From the NCBI GenBank assembly GCA_019828595.1, contig JAHQRK010000009.1, positions 1,922,001-1,986,000 on the forward strand: DNA of 64,000 nt, written 5' to 3'. Both the position numbers and the translations under genes were made by a program. The notes under the pieces were generated by a model, which was not told the origin of the DNA, made no database searches, and saw nothing but the letters and a program-made list of their open reading frames with translations. Of the stretch, positions 54,800 through 64,000 are shown in pieces. Each line of letters begins with the position of its first letter. Positions within the stretch are counted from its first letter, which is position 1. This DNA comes from Aphanomyces cochlioides. Taxonomy: Eukaryota; Oomycota; Saprolegniomycetes; Saprolegniales; Verrucalvaceae.

Positions 54800-55456
54800 A
54801 TGCAGACCGCGGCGGTGTTCCTCCAAAAGACGTACAACATGATCGAGAGTTCCCCCGTCGATGTCGCGGAATGGTCCAACCAAGGGCGATCGTTTCTTGT
54901 CAAGGATATCAAACAGTTCGAGACGGTCATGCTCCCCAAGTACTTTAAGCACGGCAACTTTGCAAGTTTTTCACGCCAATTGCGCTTCTACAGCTTTGAG
55001 AAAGCGAAAAAGTACGACAATCGCATTGGAGATACGTGCCTCTGTTGGTGGGAATTCTCGAATCCACATTTTCAGCGCGATGCGCCGCATGAAATGGTCC
55101 ACATCAAGCGCAAAACGTACGCCGATCCAGCAGCATTTGCAAAGCCGCGCGACGATGCGAATGATGCCAAAGACGACGATGTGGGCCAACTCAAACGCTC
55201 CATGTCGACCATGCAATCGCAACTTGACGACTTGGCCAGCCAGATTTCGAAACTGACATCGGTTGTTCAAATTTGTTGCGGCCATTATCTCGACAACGAA
55301 GAAACGAAAGTGTCGTCCAAGAAGATCAAAATGGACGTGAGTCCGTCGCCTTTGGACGACTTGGCTGCTTCAAATACATTGGCAACGGACGAAGAAATCG
55401 ATTCGACGATCTTGGACTCGTTGCTCGAATTCCGCTCGACGACGATTCAATTGTAG
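54800..55456 (+). CDS. heat-shock-factor-type transcription factor, copy 2
   Basis: 218 aa, single exon, starting about 100 bp after the Harbinger terminus. HSF domain residues 1-110: AVFLQKTYNMIESSPVDVAE, GNFASFSRQLRFYSFEKAKK, WWEFSNPHFQRDAPHEMVHI. A coiled coil follows (VGQLKRSMSTMQSQLDDLAS). The end EEIDSTILDSLLEF matches the copy at 49518. Compared with that copy, the loop before the WWEF strand is shorter by several residues. The two genes are tandem paralogues in the same orientation, now about 4.6 kb apart with the transposon between them. The upstream region contains a run of ten C (about 54727-54736). Confidence 0.92.
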   Translation: MQTAAVFLQKTYNMIESSPVDVAEWSNQGRSFLVKDIKQFETVMLPKYFKHGNFASFSRQLRFYSFEKAKKYDNRIGDTCLCWWEFSNPHFQRDAPHEMVHIKRKTYADPAAFAKPRDDANDAKDDDVGQLKRSMSTMQSQLDDLASQISKLTSVVQICCGHYLDNEETKVSSKKIKMDVSPSPLDDLAASNTLATDEEIDSTILDSLLEFRSTTIQL

Positions 55457-55631
55457 ACCACAAGTGTCTACGAAAGCCATGCTATTTCCCATCGCATGGC
55501 CGCTGCGTTGTCTTCTAGGTGACATCATGCTCTTGTATTATGTCCCGTGGATGATGCAGCAAATTTGAAATTTGTCCCTTTTGTACGGCAGGATATGATT
55601 TTCATCTTCTGCCTGACAACCTCTTGGTTTA

Positions 55632-55655
55632 GCTTACCTTTTCCCAAGATTAAGC
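55632..55655 (+). promoter_or_regulatory. conserved 3'-region hairpin after HSF copy 2
   Basis: GCTTACCTTTTCCCAAGATT followed by AAGC; partner of 50388-50411, one base different, same potential stem. Possibly an RNA stability or processing signal (inference). Confidence 0.6.
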
Positions 55656-55893
55656 TCCTAGAGTTGTCAACAAATTGAATCTTTCTTCTCTTTTATTTTT
55701 GCTGGAAATCTGCATGGAAGGGAGGCGCCAAGTGGGCAAAGGGGTACTTGAGGGAGACAACAGGCGGCAAGACGCATTGTAGCGGACTCAAAACTTGCAT
55801 CTGTTTTGGGCTGGTATCGTGCGTTCAACAAATGTCTAGGAGCTCACGGGTGGCCTCTGAGTGATAAATGGACTGGAGTGACTTCGCGGAGTC

Positions 55894-58800
55894 TCAATGT
55901 AAGTATTGCGGGATGTACAAATTCCGTTTTTTGGGTTCGATTGGCGTCGTTTTAGTAGAGGGCGTTGGTGGGACAGCTTGACTCAGGTCCAATTCTTCGA
56001 CAACTTGCCAATCCTTGTCGTTTTGATTCGCCGTGGATGGTGGGGGAGCCTGTGTCATGTCAAAATGAACATCATTGTCGAGGACAATAAAATCAGGTTT
56101 GTTGTTTTTGTTGTCTTGAATCGTCTTCATGACACCCTGTCGTTGAAATTGCAGCAAGTTTTTCAAGCCAAACAATTCTCCTTGCTGGCTTTTCACACCT
56201 TGAATGGCTTCGAAGTACCGCGGCGCTGTCTTTCCTTCCAGGGTTGTATCTGACATATGCTGCTTATAAATCTAGACGCCAAATTAGACGAGCGACGGCA
56301 ATTCGAAGTACTTGACGCGCATAAATCATTTCTTCGATCGTTCCAAGTGTAATCAAGCGATACACATGAACATCTTTTGTCTGGCCGATGCGATACGCTC
56401 GATCTTGCGCTTGACAATCATGCGCTGGATTCCAACTCGGGTCAAAGACCACGACATTCGTTGCGCTTGTAATATTTAAGCCCAGACCACCTTGCACACG
56501 TCAATAGAATCTTGAACTTAAGGAAATATTCGTACCAGCTTTCGTGCTAATTAAGAAGACACCAAGTGATGGATCCTTGTTAAATTGCTGGACAAGTTTC
56601 AGCCTCTCATCAACTTTGGTACCACCGTCCAAGCGCACATAATCCAAGGCTTTCGAGATCATAAACTAGAGGAGTTACAACGTGAACTTTCAAGCCACCA
56701 GTATACTAGTATGGACTTACAGACTGTAAAATATCCAACATTCGCGTATTTCTGCTGAAGATCAACGCCTACAACGTCATTAAACATAATTTCAAACTGG
56801 ATTTCGTTTACTTTTTCACGCTTGCGACGCCATCTCTCCAGTAATTCGGCTAACACTTGCATTTTGCCACAGAGCGACGCGTTCATTTTTTCAAACAAAC
56901 CGCTCGCTTGATCGACGCCACCGACTTCGTCCTAAGTATCACAGTTGGTAAACTCTGAGCTGCAATTAATGTCGTACGAGATGAGGGCCAAATGCGACTT
57001 TGGCAAACGCTTTCGTCGCTTCTTGTTGTTCTTTCGAGTCACTTGGGTTGACGCGGATTAAGTCCAAGTGGTTCGCGATTTTCAAAAGCTAATCCGTCAA
57101 ACTTCACAGGGACCTAACGAAATTACCTGTGTCATTGCTAGAAACTGAAGACAAATCAATGGGCATTGTGCACATTTTTCTCCTGTGGGGTGAACATGAT
57201 GCCACAAAACGCCAGGATCGACTTCTTTCGTCTAAAAAATGCATTTTTAGCGATCCTACTGCTGTAAATGAACTTGAAAATTACCTCAGGGTCCATTAAA
57301 GCTTCGTATTCTGGTAGTGACGTAACGCGTTCATAAGCAGCGCGTTGTAAACTTGTCAGCGGGCACAAAACGACTTGGTCGTGTTTACGAATTTGTTGAA
57401 ATTGAGGATTGACTCTACTTCAGGGTCAAATATCTTGAAGAATTGATAGAATGTGTACTCTTTATCTCGGCGGAGATAGTAAGGCTCTAGCAGCTGCCGC
57501 AGATGGCGTTCTTTTGCTTCGCTTCTTGCAATGGCTTGAGGTGCGGCAGATTTTTTTCGGGCTAGTTTGATGTCGTCAATATAAAATGCGCGGAAATCAA
57601 CTAGAGTTCCGAGCTACAATTGGTATTTTAGTTGCAAAAACGATGGAAAGACGTACACAGCCAGATTGAATTGTATCCAAGACGCAGTGTAATTCATCGG
57701 CATTGTTTTGCATCAAAGTTCCACTCAAACCGAGTTTTCGCTTGCAAGCAAGCCGTTGCACAGCTTGAGTGATCTTGGATTCTGGATTTTTCAACAAATG
57801 CATTTCGTCCATAACAATGAGAAACCAAGAAATCGCTTGCAAGTCGCTCAAGTGGACTTTAAGCATGTCGTAGCTGCAAATGACAATCTCAAATCTAGTC
57901 AAAATCACGATAAATCATCTGGAATATTGCTTCTGATGTGGATTACGATGGAATGGACTCTAGAATTTCCAAACGATCTTTTGGCTTGCCTTGAAGTACA
58001 ACTAGCGATGCGCAGAGCCAAACTTTGCATTCTAATTCCCAATTTGCCACGAGAGATGCTGGCACCACAATCTACATGAGCAAATGTGTAAAGTTCTTGA
58101 AATTTCACTTGAGTTGACTAACCAAAATGGGACTTGATGGCGCATTTTCACGGCGCTGCTTATCTCGAAGCGTTCCATCTTTGTGCAGAACAGCAGAGAG
58201 AAGTGACAGAAGCTGGACAGTCTTTCCCAAACCCATATCGTCGCCTAGAATGGCGCCACGGCATTCATTCACAGCTTGAAATAAAAATTGAACGCCTTCT
58301 CGTTGGTAACTCAGCAAGTAATCATTCAATCGACTGTGAACTTGGACAGTTTGCTCGGGGGTGTCAAGGAGAACGAGTGGGCCATTCGATGGCGTGTCCT
58401 AGAGAGCCATTAGTGATCAATGATGACTTGAAACAGACCGCAAGAGAGGGGAGTTGCGGCCAGTAGACGGTTTTATCTTGAGAGATTTCGTCGAGTTCAA
58501 CGCTCGTCAGTGGCTTCGGAAGCGGTGGTGGATTTTTGGTGTCTGTCAGTGGTAATTTGGGAAGTTTAGGGACATCAAGCGGCTTCTTTCTATGTTGCTT
58601 TCGTCCAGTTACCGTGGATTTCTTTGAAAACGACCGACTTGGCTCTTCGTCTTCGATTTCGTCGCTGAACCAGTCGTCCTCAATCGATTTATCAGGCACA
58701 GAGAGTCTTCGCCGTGGAGGAGGCGGGGGCATACCATCAGCTGCTTGTTTCTGACGGCCAAATGGCGAAATATATACTGGAGCAGGAGGCGGAGGAAGTC

Positions 58801-59341
58801 GAGGTGCCACAGGCGTCGTATGTGCTGGTAACTCGGGAGATCGAGGCCGTTTCTTGGTAAAAGTCTTCGGTGGCTGTATAATCGATGGAGAGGATGAAGG
58901 GGATTGTGATGTAACGGGCGTGGATTTCAATTCCGGTGATCGATTTGCTGGTTTGACCGGCGACGATGCCCTTTTTGGTTTCGGTGGAGACGTTGGTGGA
59001 GGTATCATCCGTTGAAAGACAGGTAGGTTTCTTGCATTGGCGTTGATTTTCAAGAGGTATTCAATAGCTGAGATCTTCGTATTGTCGCTGGACGTGCTAG
59101 TAGACGCAGGAAGGGTTTCATCATCGCTGGAATCGCTGCTGGAAGACAAACAAAGCTGAGGTCTTGACTTAAATGCTGGCTGAATTGCATCTGTCTCTTC
59201 GTCCTCGTCGCTACTAAACGCTGCTTTTGTAATTGGCGTGGATCTTGCATACTGGGATACGGCTGGGGTTTTGTACAAGAGGCCGTAGGAAGAGGATATA
59301 GCCGCATTGTCCTCCTCGTCGCTGCTGGGAATGAGGTCCAT
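55894..59341 (-). CDS. SNF2-family DNA-dependent ATPase, ERCC6L2-like
   Basis: Chromatin/DNA-repair translocase. Thirteen exons: 59341-58439, 58398-58123, 58071-57947, 57894-57657, 57613-57459, 57414-57285, 57231-57127, 57088-56978, 56931-56812, 56768-56721, 56665-56536, 56490-56312 and 56271-55894. Introns are 38 to 55 bp and all in phase, giving 965 aa. The first 300 residues are disordered and Ser/Pro-rich, with a DEDE-type nuclear region. The helicase core shows [14 protein letters not shown], Walker A DDMGLGKT (about 353-360), Walker [12 protein letters not shown] (about 463-472), [76 protein letters not shown]. The downstream [20 protein letters not shown] block is characteristic of ERCC6L2. 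The start at 59341 ([11 protein letters not shown]) is the most natural. It is convergent with HSF copy 2. Confidence 0.9.
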
Positions 59342-60115
59342 CGCCAAGAAGCGCCAAAAATTTACGCCATCATTCCGGTCAATGACACTACAGAATGATG
59401 GTACATTTTTTATGGAAATGGTAAAAAATGTGAAAAAATTGAGTTTTTGATAAAAACTTTTGATAAAAACTTGAATAATTTGATGATTTTGTGTTTTTAT
59501 AGGAAAGCGGGAAAGCATCCAGCGAATCAAGGGCGGGAATTTTGACAGACCGATTTGGGTGCGACGGCGGCGAATCTCTCCGCACTCGAAGATATCTGAC
59601 CCACAAACTGCCCATGAATCCACCGTATTGCTCATGTGTCCCACGATATAGCTGCACCCCCCCTCGTATCCACTCTAAATCAAGAATTCATTTATATCCG
59701 ATGACGCCACGTTAAAGATATAACTTTTCTCGAAATCAAAGCAGGGATTGTCAAGCGAAACTTTAGGTATATCTTATGGAACTGTTGTTGTGAAAGACGA
59801 AGACTATCATGATCAAAAGCGATTGTGTCTGTGAGAAGGTATTGAAATATCGAGATTGTTGCGTTCACTCCATGAAACCACACTCCATGTGCATATCGTT
59901 TTAAGTGATTTTGATTGGTTGGTATTGTCCAATCACAGGTGATTGAACCCATACAACCCGTATGTCACACAACAACGAAAAGTTGCGATTCATGAGATTT
60001 GGACAAGTGCGTTCGATTCAGTAGACGGCGGGGACAACGAAGAAGCAACAAGCATGAAAGAAGGAAACACGTAGCTTGTATTATTGGTTAGAAACCTTGT
60101 GAGTACACGGTTTGA
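59342..60115. other. upstream region of the SNF2 gene
   Basis: No gene seen. Runs of TTTTTGATAAAAACTTTTGATAAAAAC near 59444-59473 form a short direct repeat. CCAAT motifs in both orientations lie at 59910-59935 (GATTGG ... CCAATCA). Confidence 0.35.
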
Positions 60116-61336
60116 CTACGAGTCGCGATCTGCATTCAAACGCTCTTGTCTACGTTCGAGATGACGCCGGCGACGCTGGTTGACCATATTCAGGCGGTCG
60201 TCCGCCATTCCATGATATCTAGCCAAAACAGACGTGTAAAAACCTTGATCTTCGGCACGCAAAGGATTGAGGCTCACATGGAAGTTGGTGAGGGCAAAGG
60301 TCAAACGTTGAGTCACATCGTACTTCCCCTCAGACCACTTAAATGTCGCATATGATGCTTTCCACAACTTGCAGGTACGACCAAACATATTTTCAACGAG
60401 AACACGATCCGAGGAGACACGCTCGTTTCTCTCCAACTCCTGCCTCGTGAGGATACCACCGCGGGGCTTCTTTTTCGGACGGATGCTGCGAATGGCCTCG
60501 TCGACGCCTTCATAACCCTTATCCATGATGACAGCCCAATGTCGTGGGAACGTGGCCGATCCTTCACCATCATCATGACAGTTTCTTTCCGTAGAACTCT
60601 TCAAGAGACGTTCACGATGGATATCCAGGCGATTAATGAAGATGGTCAGATCGGACACGGAACCAGGACTATGGCCAGAAACAAGGACATGCACGCCACG
60701 AGGTGCGACGGACGCTTCGATCTTGAAACCATACAGCTTATGTTTCCCGGAAAAGTAGCGCTTCGCATCAGCAAAAGATCCAGTTGGACGATGCGCTGGT
60801 TGGAATTTCACGTTGTTGCATACAATGCTTCGTCATAGGTTCTGAACTTCTTCCCACTGTTCCGTTGAGATTCCATGGTTACGGGGCGCACAAACTGCTC
60901 AGACAGGATGGGTTCGACGAGGGCAATGATACGCATAATGAGTTTTCCAAACGTCGGAGTCCGGAGACGGAAGTCGAGTGCGTGCTTCTCCCATGTGTGA
61001 AAGTGTTTGAGTACGCAAAGCATAATAAAGAACGCATCCTTGGAGCTAGCGCGGCTCGCCCGCGCCCCTCGTACCACGCCTCGTTGACGTGCTCTTCGCA
61101 TACACCCCATAGGATGTGAGCTCCGTTAGGGTGAAATTCGTGAGCGTAGCGATTGCATCGACTCCAGCATCAAGAAAGGTGTCCATAATTGGTGTGTCGT
61201 ACGGGGACGGCAGGTCTTCTACGTTGGCGTCTTCAACTTCACGGACCGTATCTTCAAAGAGAAGGGATGGACGACGGAGGTTGCTGCTTTCCTCGTTTGA
61301 AGCTGCAAAGAGGCGGGCGATAACTTCACGAGACAT
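60116..61336 (-). pseudogene. DDE_Tnp_4-like transposase, broken by frameshifts
   Basis: Transposase of the IS5/Harbinger-like DDE type. The first part (61336 to about 61110) is acidic (DTFLDAGVDAIATLTNFTLT). Next comes, in a shifted frame, LWGVCEEHVNEAWYEGRGRA, then another frame with SSKDAFFIMLCVLKHFHTWE. The catalytic half (60116-60811) has FADAKRYFSGKHKLYGFKIE, VIMDKGYEGVDEAIRSIRPK and VLVENMFGRTCKLWKASYAT. At least two single-base frame changes (near 61100 and 60811) break it, and no short intron restores the frame there. The DDE residues in the second half are intact. Confidence 0.75.
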
Positions 61337-61541
61337 TCAAATGAATTATACCTGAGTGCTTATGAGACTTTTACAAGTCTTGTGCTTTGATTCATAGCCA
61401 TTTAAATTGCATGGATTTTCTGCATGATATGTATGGTACATACACTAATTTTCTGACGTGTCAATTTCCTCACAAATTTCAGAGGGTGAACATTGATTTT
61501 TAGAGTTTATTAATTGACATTGGCATACATGTGATGCACCA

Positions 61542-62771
61542 TCAATTCAACATGAATTGAATCGAGCTCGTTTCAGCCATGTCAGAATTGATGATGTTGA
61601 CATGACTCCAGCAGTTTGAGATTGTCGTCTCTGTGACTTCAGCCCAAGCATCTTCCGCCCATTTTACAGCGACATGTGTCTCTACGACAAACAGACTCGA
61701 CCTCTCTTTTGATGTTGGCCTTGTTCCCATCGACTTGTGTTTTGATCTCAAGGCATTCAGCTTCGACAAGAGCGCCAGTGTCTTGCGTTGCTCGATCTTC
61801 TTTTTGAACGCGGCAATTATTCCAGCATCCAAGGGCTGCAAGTAGGAGGTTGTGTTTGGGGGTAAAAAGCATAACGACACGTTGGAAAAGCATTGCCTCA
61901 ACCGATGGAGTGAAGCGTTGTCAACCAGCAGGAGTACATTACGATCACTTTCACGCATCTCATCATTGAAGCGATGGAGCCAAGTTGAAAAAACGGACGA
62001 GGTCATCCAACCCTTTGCAGTGCCAGTGTAGTCCAAAGCTGGTTCCATCGAATTTCGTTTCGAAAGCCATCGTGGTTTAACGGCGTCACCAAGGATCTTG
62101 AGTTGACGTTTGTCAGTACCACATGCATTAACAGCAAGCGCTATGGTCAAACGTTTCTTGACGGCCTTTCTTCCCTTGAGACTTTTCTTGCTGATGCTAT
62201 ACTTCGGATCCAAGCAGTAAAAAAAGGCTGTTTCATCGAGATTGTAAATATCTCGGCTGGCAAAATTCTTCGTCACTTCCATCATTTCGTCGCGACCGGT
62301 CTTCACAACCTCGGGATCAACTGATGCCGCTTCACCATAAACTCCACGACGCTTCATAGATCGACGCGACAAGAATTTGCACAACCACCCTTGCGAGAAT
62401 TTTAGTTTGGCGCAATGTTCACAGTCGGTTGCGATGTCGGCAGCTTGTGCCTTGATGGCTTGATATGACAAACTGATTCCATACTCCTCGCAATCGTCTA
62501 TCCATGCATCAAGCTCAGTCTCCAATTTAGAACACGTCACTGGTCGAAGCACTTTCATGTTTGGACGAAGCTTGAGAGACTTTTCGTCCACACGTTTTTG
62601 CATCGCTCGACACATTGATGCCTTGGATGGAATAGAAGGTAGCTTGAGCTTGTCATATGCCCATACGCATAGCTCGTTGAGCGTCATGTTTGGATGTTGT
62701 TTGAAGTGTAATAGCACCCGCGCCTTCATTTTAGTTGTCATAAAGAGCTTCTTGTGTCGAGCCTGTTGCAT
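61542..62771 (-). CDS. pogo-like transposase (CENP-B/Tigger type, Tc1/mariner superfamily)
   Basis: 409 aa, single undamaged exon, ATG at 62771. N-terminal helix-turn-helix (LNELCVWAYDKLKLPSIPSK, then SMCRAM) and a second CENP-B-type HTH (LDAWIDDCEEYGISLSYQAI, KFSQGWLCKFLSRRSMKRRG). The DDE_1 core has IYNLDETAFFY (Asp 1), LLLVDNASLHR (Asp 2) and FLPPNTTSYLQPLDAGIIAAF (Asp 3), i.e. a complete DDD triad. This suggests a potentially active or recently active element. I could not recognise its terminal inverted repeats or TA duplication. A fragment of a relative is at 22802-22993. Confidence 0.88.
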   Translation of the reverse strand: MQQARHKKLFMTTKMKARVLLHFKQHPNMTLNELCVWAYDKLKLPSIPSKASMCRAMQKRVDEKSLKLRPNMKVLRPVTCSKLETELDAWIDDCEEYGISLSYQAIKAQAADIATDCEHCAKLKFSQGWLCKFLSRRSMKRRGVYGEAASVDPEVVKTGRDEMMEVTKNFASRDIYNLDETAFFYCLDPKYSISKKSLKGRKAVKKRLTIALAVNACGTDKRQLKILGDAVKPRWLSKRNSMEPALDYTGTAKGWMTSSVFSTWLHRFNDEMRESDRNVLLLVDNASLHRLRQCFSNVSLCFLPPNTTSYLQPLDAGIIAAFKKKIEQRKTLALLSKLNALRSKHKSMGTRPTSKERSSLFVVETHVAVKWAEDAWAEVTETTISNCWSHVNIINSDMAETSSIQFMLN

Positions 62772-63853
62772 GCTCCTAACATAGATCGAATTGTAATGTG
62801 ATAGTCAGTATGGGCTCCTTCATTCTTGAACTTATTCAAATATTCAAATCTGGTGGCCCAAGAAATCGCGCGGGAATCGCGCGAGTACGATTGCCGCCGC
62901 AAAGAAGGTGGCGTGAGGACCAACATGAAGTCACGAGAGCGTGTTGATTGATCCACCATGCATTTGCCTATACGAGAAGATCAAAGTTGAGATTGTCCAA
63001 ATTGCCGAAATACAGCATACTCGTGAGCTGAGGCTTCTATCGCACGGTTGGCGGCTTGACTCGTCTTTGGCCTCGTATGATATGAAGTCAACTGAAGTGA
63101 CTTCGTGATTCCAAGAAGTCGGTTCTTCCACAATTGATATGACATTAATTTTGAAGGAATATAAGGTGCCATTGCGTTTCTTCGAGAGAGGCTATACTGT
63201 ATATCTCAAGAAATTGTGACATATATGCGTTTTTGACATATGTCCTCATTTTTGCGAGAGAGGTGCGTTTTACATTGAGAATGTAGGTATTGAACGATAG
63301 CATACCTTGAAGTGAGAGTTGTGAGGGTATATTGAGGAGTGCCTGGTTTTTGCTCATGTACCAAGCTTTTGATTTAGAGTTCTATTGTTGAGCAGACCAT
63401 AATTCTGCTTGGTTGAGCCCTACCAGTGACCACTGACAAGGAGTCGTGTAACCGGGCGCAGAGGATATCAGGCGCGTGTGAACTGCGACTGAAGTGTAAG
63501 AGTGAGTTAAAGCAAACTAAGTCTTGTTCCTATGTTGTTTCTCGTTGGCTATCGCACAGCCTCGCTAGGAGCTTCAACTTCTGTGGCCTCCCAAGGCCAG
63601 TCGTTCACACAGCAGAGCGCGGGGAACCGCTACTGCAGGTCGCCAGGTCTGTTCACAGACCGCGCCTTCATCTTATGTACCTGCCAGACATGGCACGGTT
63701 ACATCCTCCCACACTTAGGGCGAAAGCCCGTAAGCTTTGCAGAGATGCCTCCCTCGCTGGAGGTAATCCCTTCACAGTCCCGTCTGAACTGGGACTGGTG
63801 TGTTCCAACTATCACATTGGCTCTCGCTGAGCCAATCAGGAACATTTTCAAAA
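62772..63853. other. region upstream of the terminal ORF, possible LTR or promoter
   Basis: No gene recognised. From about 63540 the composition becomes GC-richer; GAGCCAATCAGGAAC lies 14 to 28 bp before the ATG at 63854. It could be the leader of an LTR retrotransposon, but I see only one side and cannot test for a repeat. Confidence 0.35.
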
Positions 63854-64000
63854 ATGTACGCCGACGAAGAGGTCGACTACGAGTACACGCCGCCCTCGCC
63901 CGATCTGGGCAGTCGCGAGCAAAGCGCAGCGCCGGCGCAGGGGCGACCCAAATACCTTGAGAACCTTTGGATCCGTGAGGGCCAAACTCGACTTGGCGGA
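63854..64000 (+). CDS. N-terminus of an unidentified protein, cut by window end
   Basis: 49 codons open to the right edge: MYADEEVDYEYTPPSPDLGS, then a Gln/Ala/Pro stretch and YLENLWIREGQTRLGG. It is acidic and Tyr/Pro-rich at the start, with GC-rich codons. A CCAAT motif is immediately upstream. The family cannot be named from this length; gag-like proteins of retroelements can begin this way, but that is a guess. Confidence 0.4.
   Translation, partial: MYADEEVDYEYTPPSPDLGSREQSAAPAQGRPKYLENLWIREGQTRLGG

Noticed and set aside
63426..63960. Overlapping frames of 134 and 142 codons near the right end
   Set aside because: Two overlapping frames cannot both be real, neither shows a motif, and the better-supported start is at 63854.
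1..64000. CRISPR array, bacterial operon or riboswitch
   Set aside because: Introns, eukaryotic gene families and transposon types show nuclear eukaryotic DNA; no regularly spaced repeats of CRISPR type were seen.

Overview
The window looks like nuclear DNA of an oomycete, most likely a Saprolegnialean of the Aphanomyces type (inference). The evidence is many very short introns (about 37 to 55 bp, usually GTACG... at the 5' end and ...TAG at the 3' end), a START/zinc-finger protein, a free-standing helicase-associated-domain protein, a strumpellin gene, small HSF-type factors, and Crypton, MULE, PIF/Harbinger, pogo and Ty1/copia relics. I assembled the exon structures by hand from splice signals and frame continuity. 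No database search was run.

Layout. (1) 1-8.3 kb is GC-rich and gene-dense: an alpha/beta hydrolase cut by the window edge, a START-domain protein, an S9B dipeptidyl peptidase and a purple acid phosphatase-like ectoenzyme. (2) 8.4-17 kb is a mobile-element island. Two inverted copies of a roughly 450-bp repeat enclose a Crypton-type tyrosine recombinase, a SET-domain methyltransferase and a MULE-type transposase with a SWIM finger. (3) 18.4-35.5 kb carries three paralogous secreted cationic amphipathic peptides. Two of them lie in a duplicated segment. Between them sit decayed Harbinger, pogo, MULE and copia elements, several MITEs and a 28S rDNA fragment. (4) 35.5-47.6 kb is a housekeeping block, all on the minus strand: WASH complex subunit 5, a helicase-associated-domain protein, a glyoxalase-fold protein, an ankyrin-repeat protein and a leucine-rich-repeat protein. 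(5) 49.5-59.3 kb holds two related HSF-type factors on either side of a Harbinger element with recognisable terminal inverted repeats, then an ERCC6L2-like SNF2 ATPase. (6) 59.3-64 kb is again transposon-rich (a broken DDE transposase and an intact-looking pogo transposase) and ends in an ORF open to the window edge.

The two strongest candidates for something new are the 8.55-kb unit that combines a recombinase, a histone-methyltransferase-like SET protein and a MULE transposase between inverted repeats, and the small secreted cationic peptide family. The latter is presumably host- or microbe-directed and ends in an RxLR-plus-acidic C-terminus resembling a misplaced oomycete effector motif.
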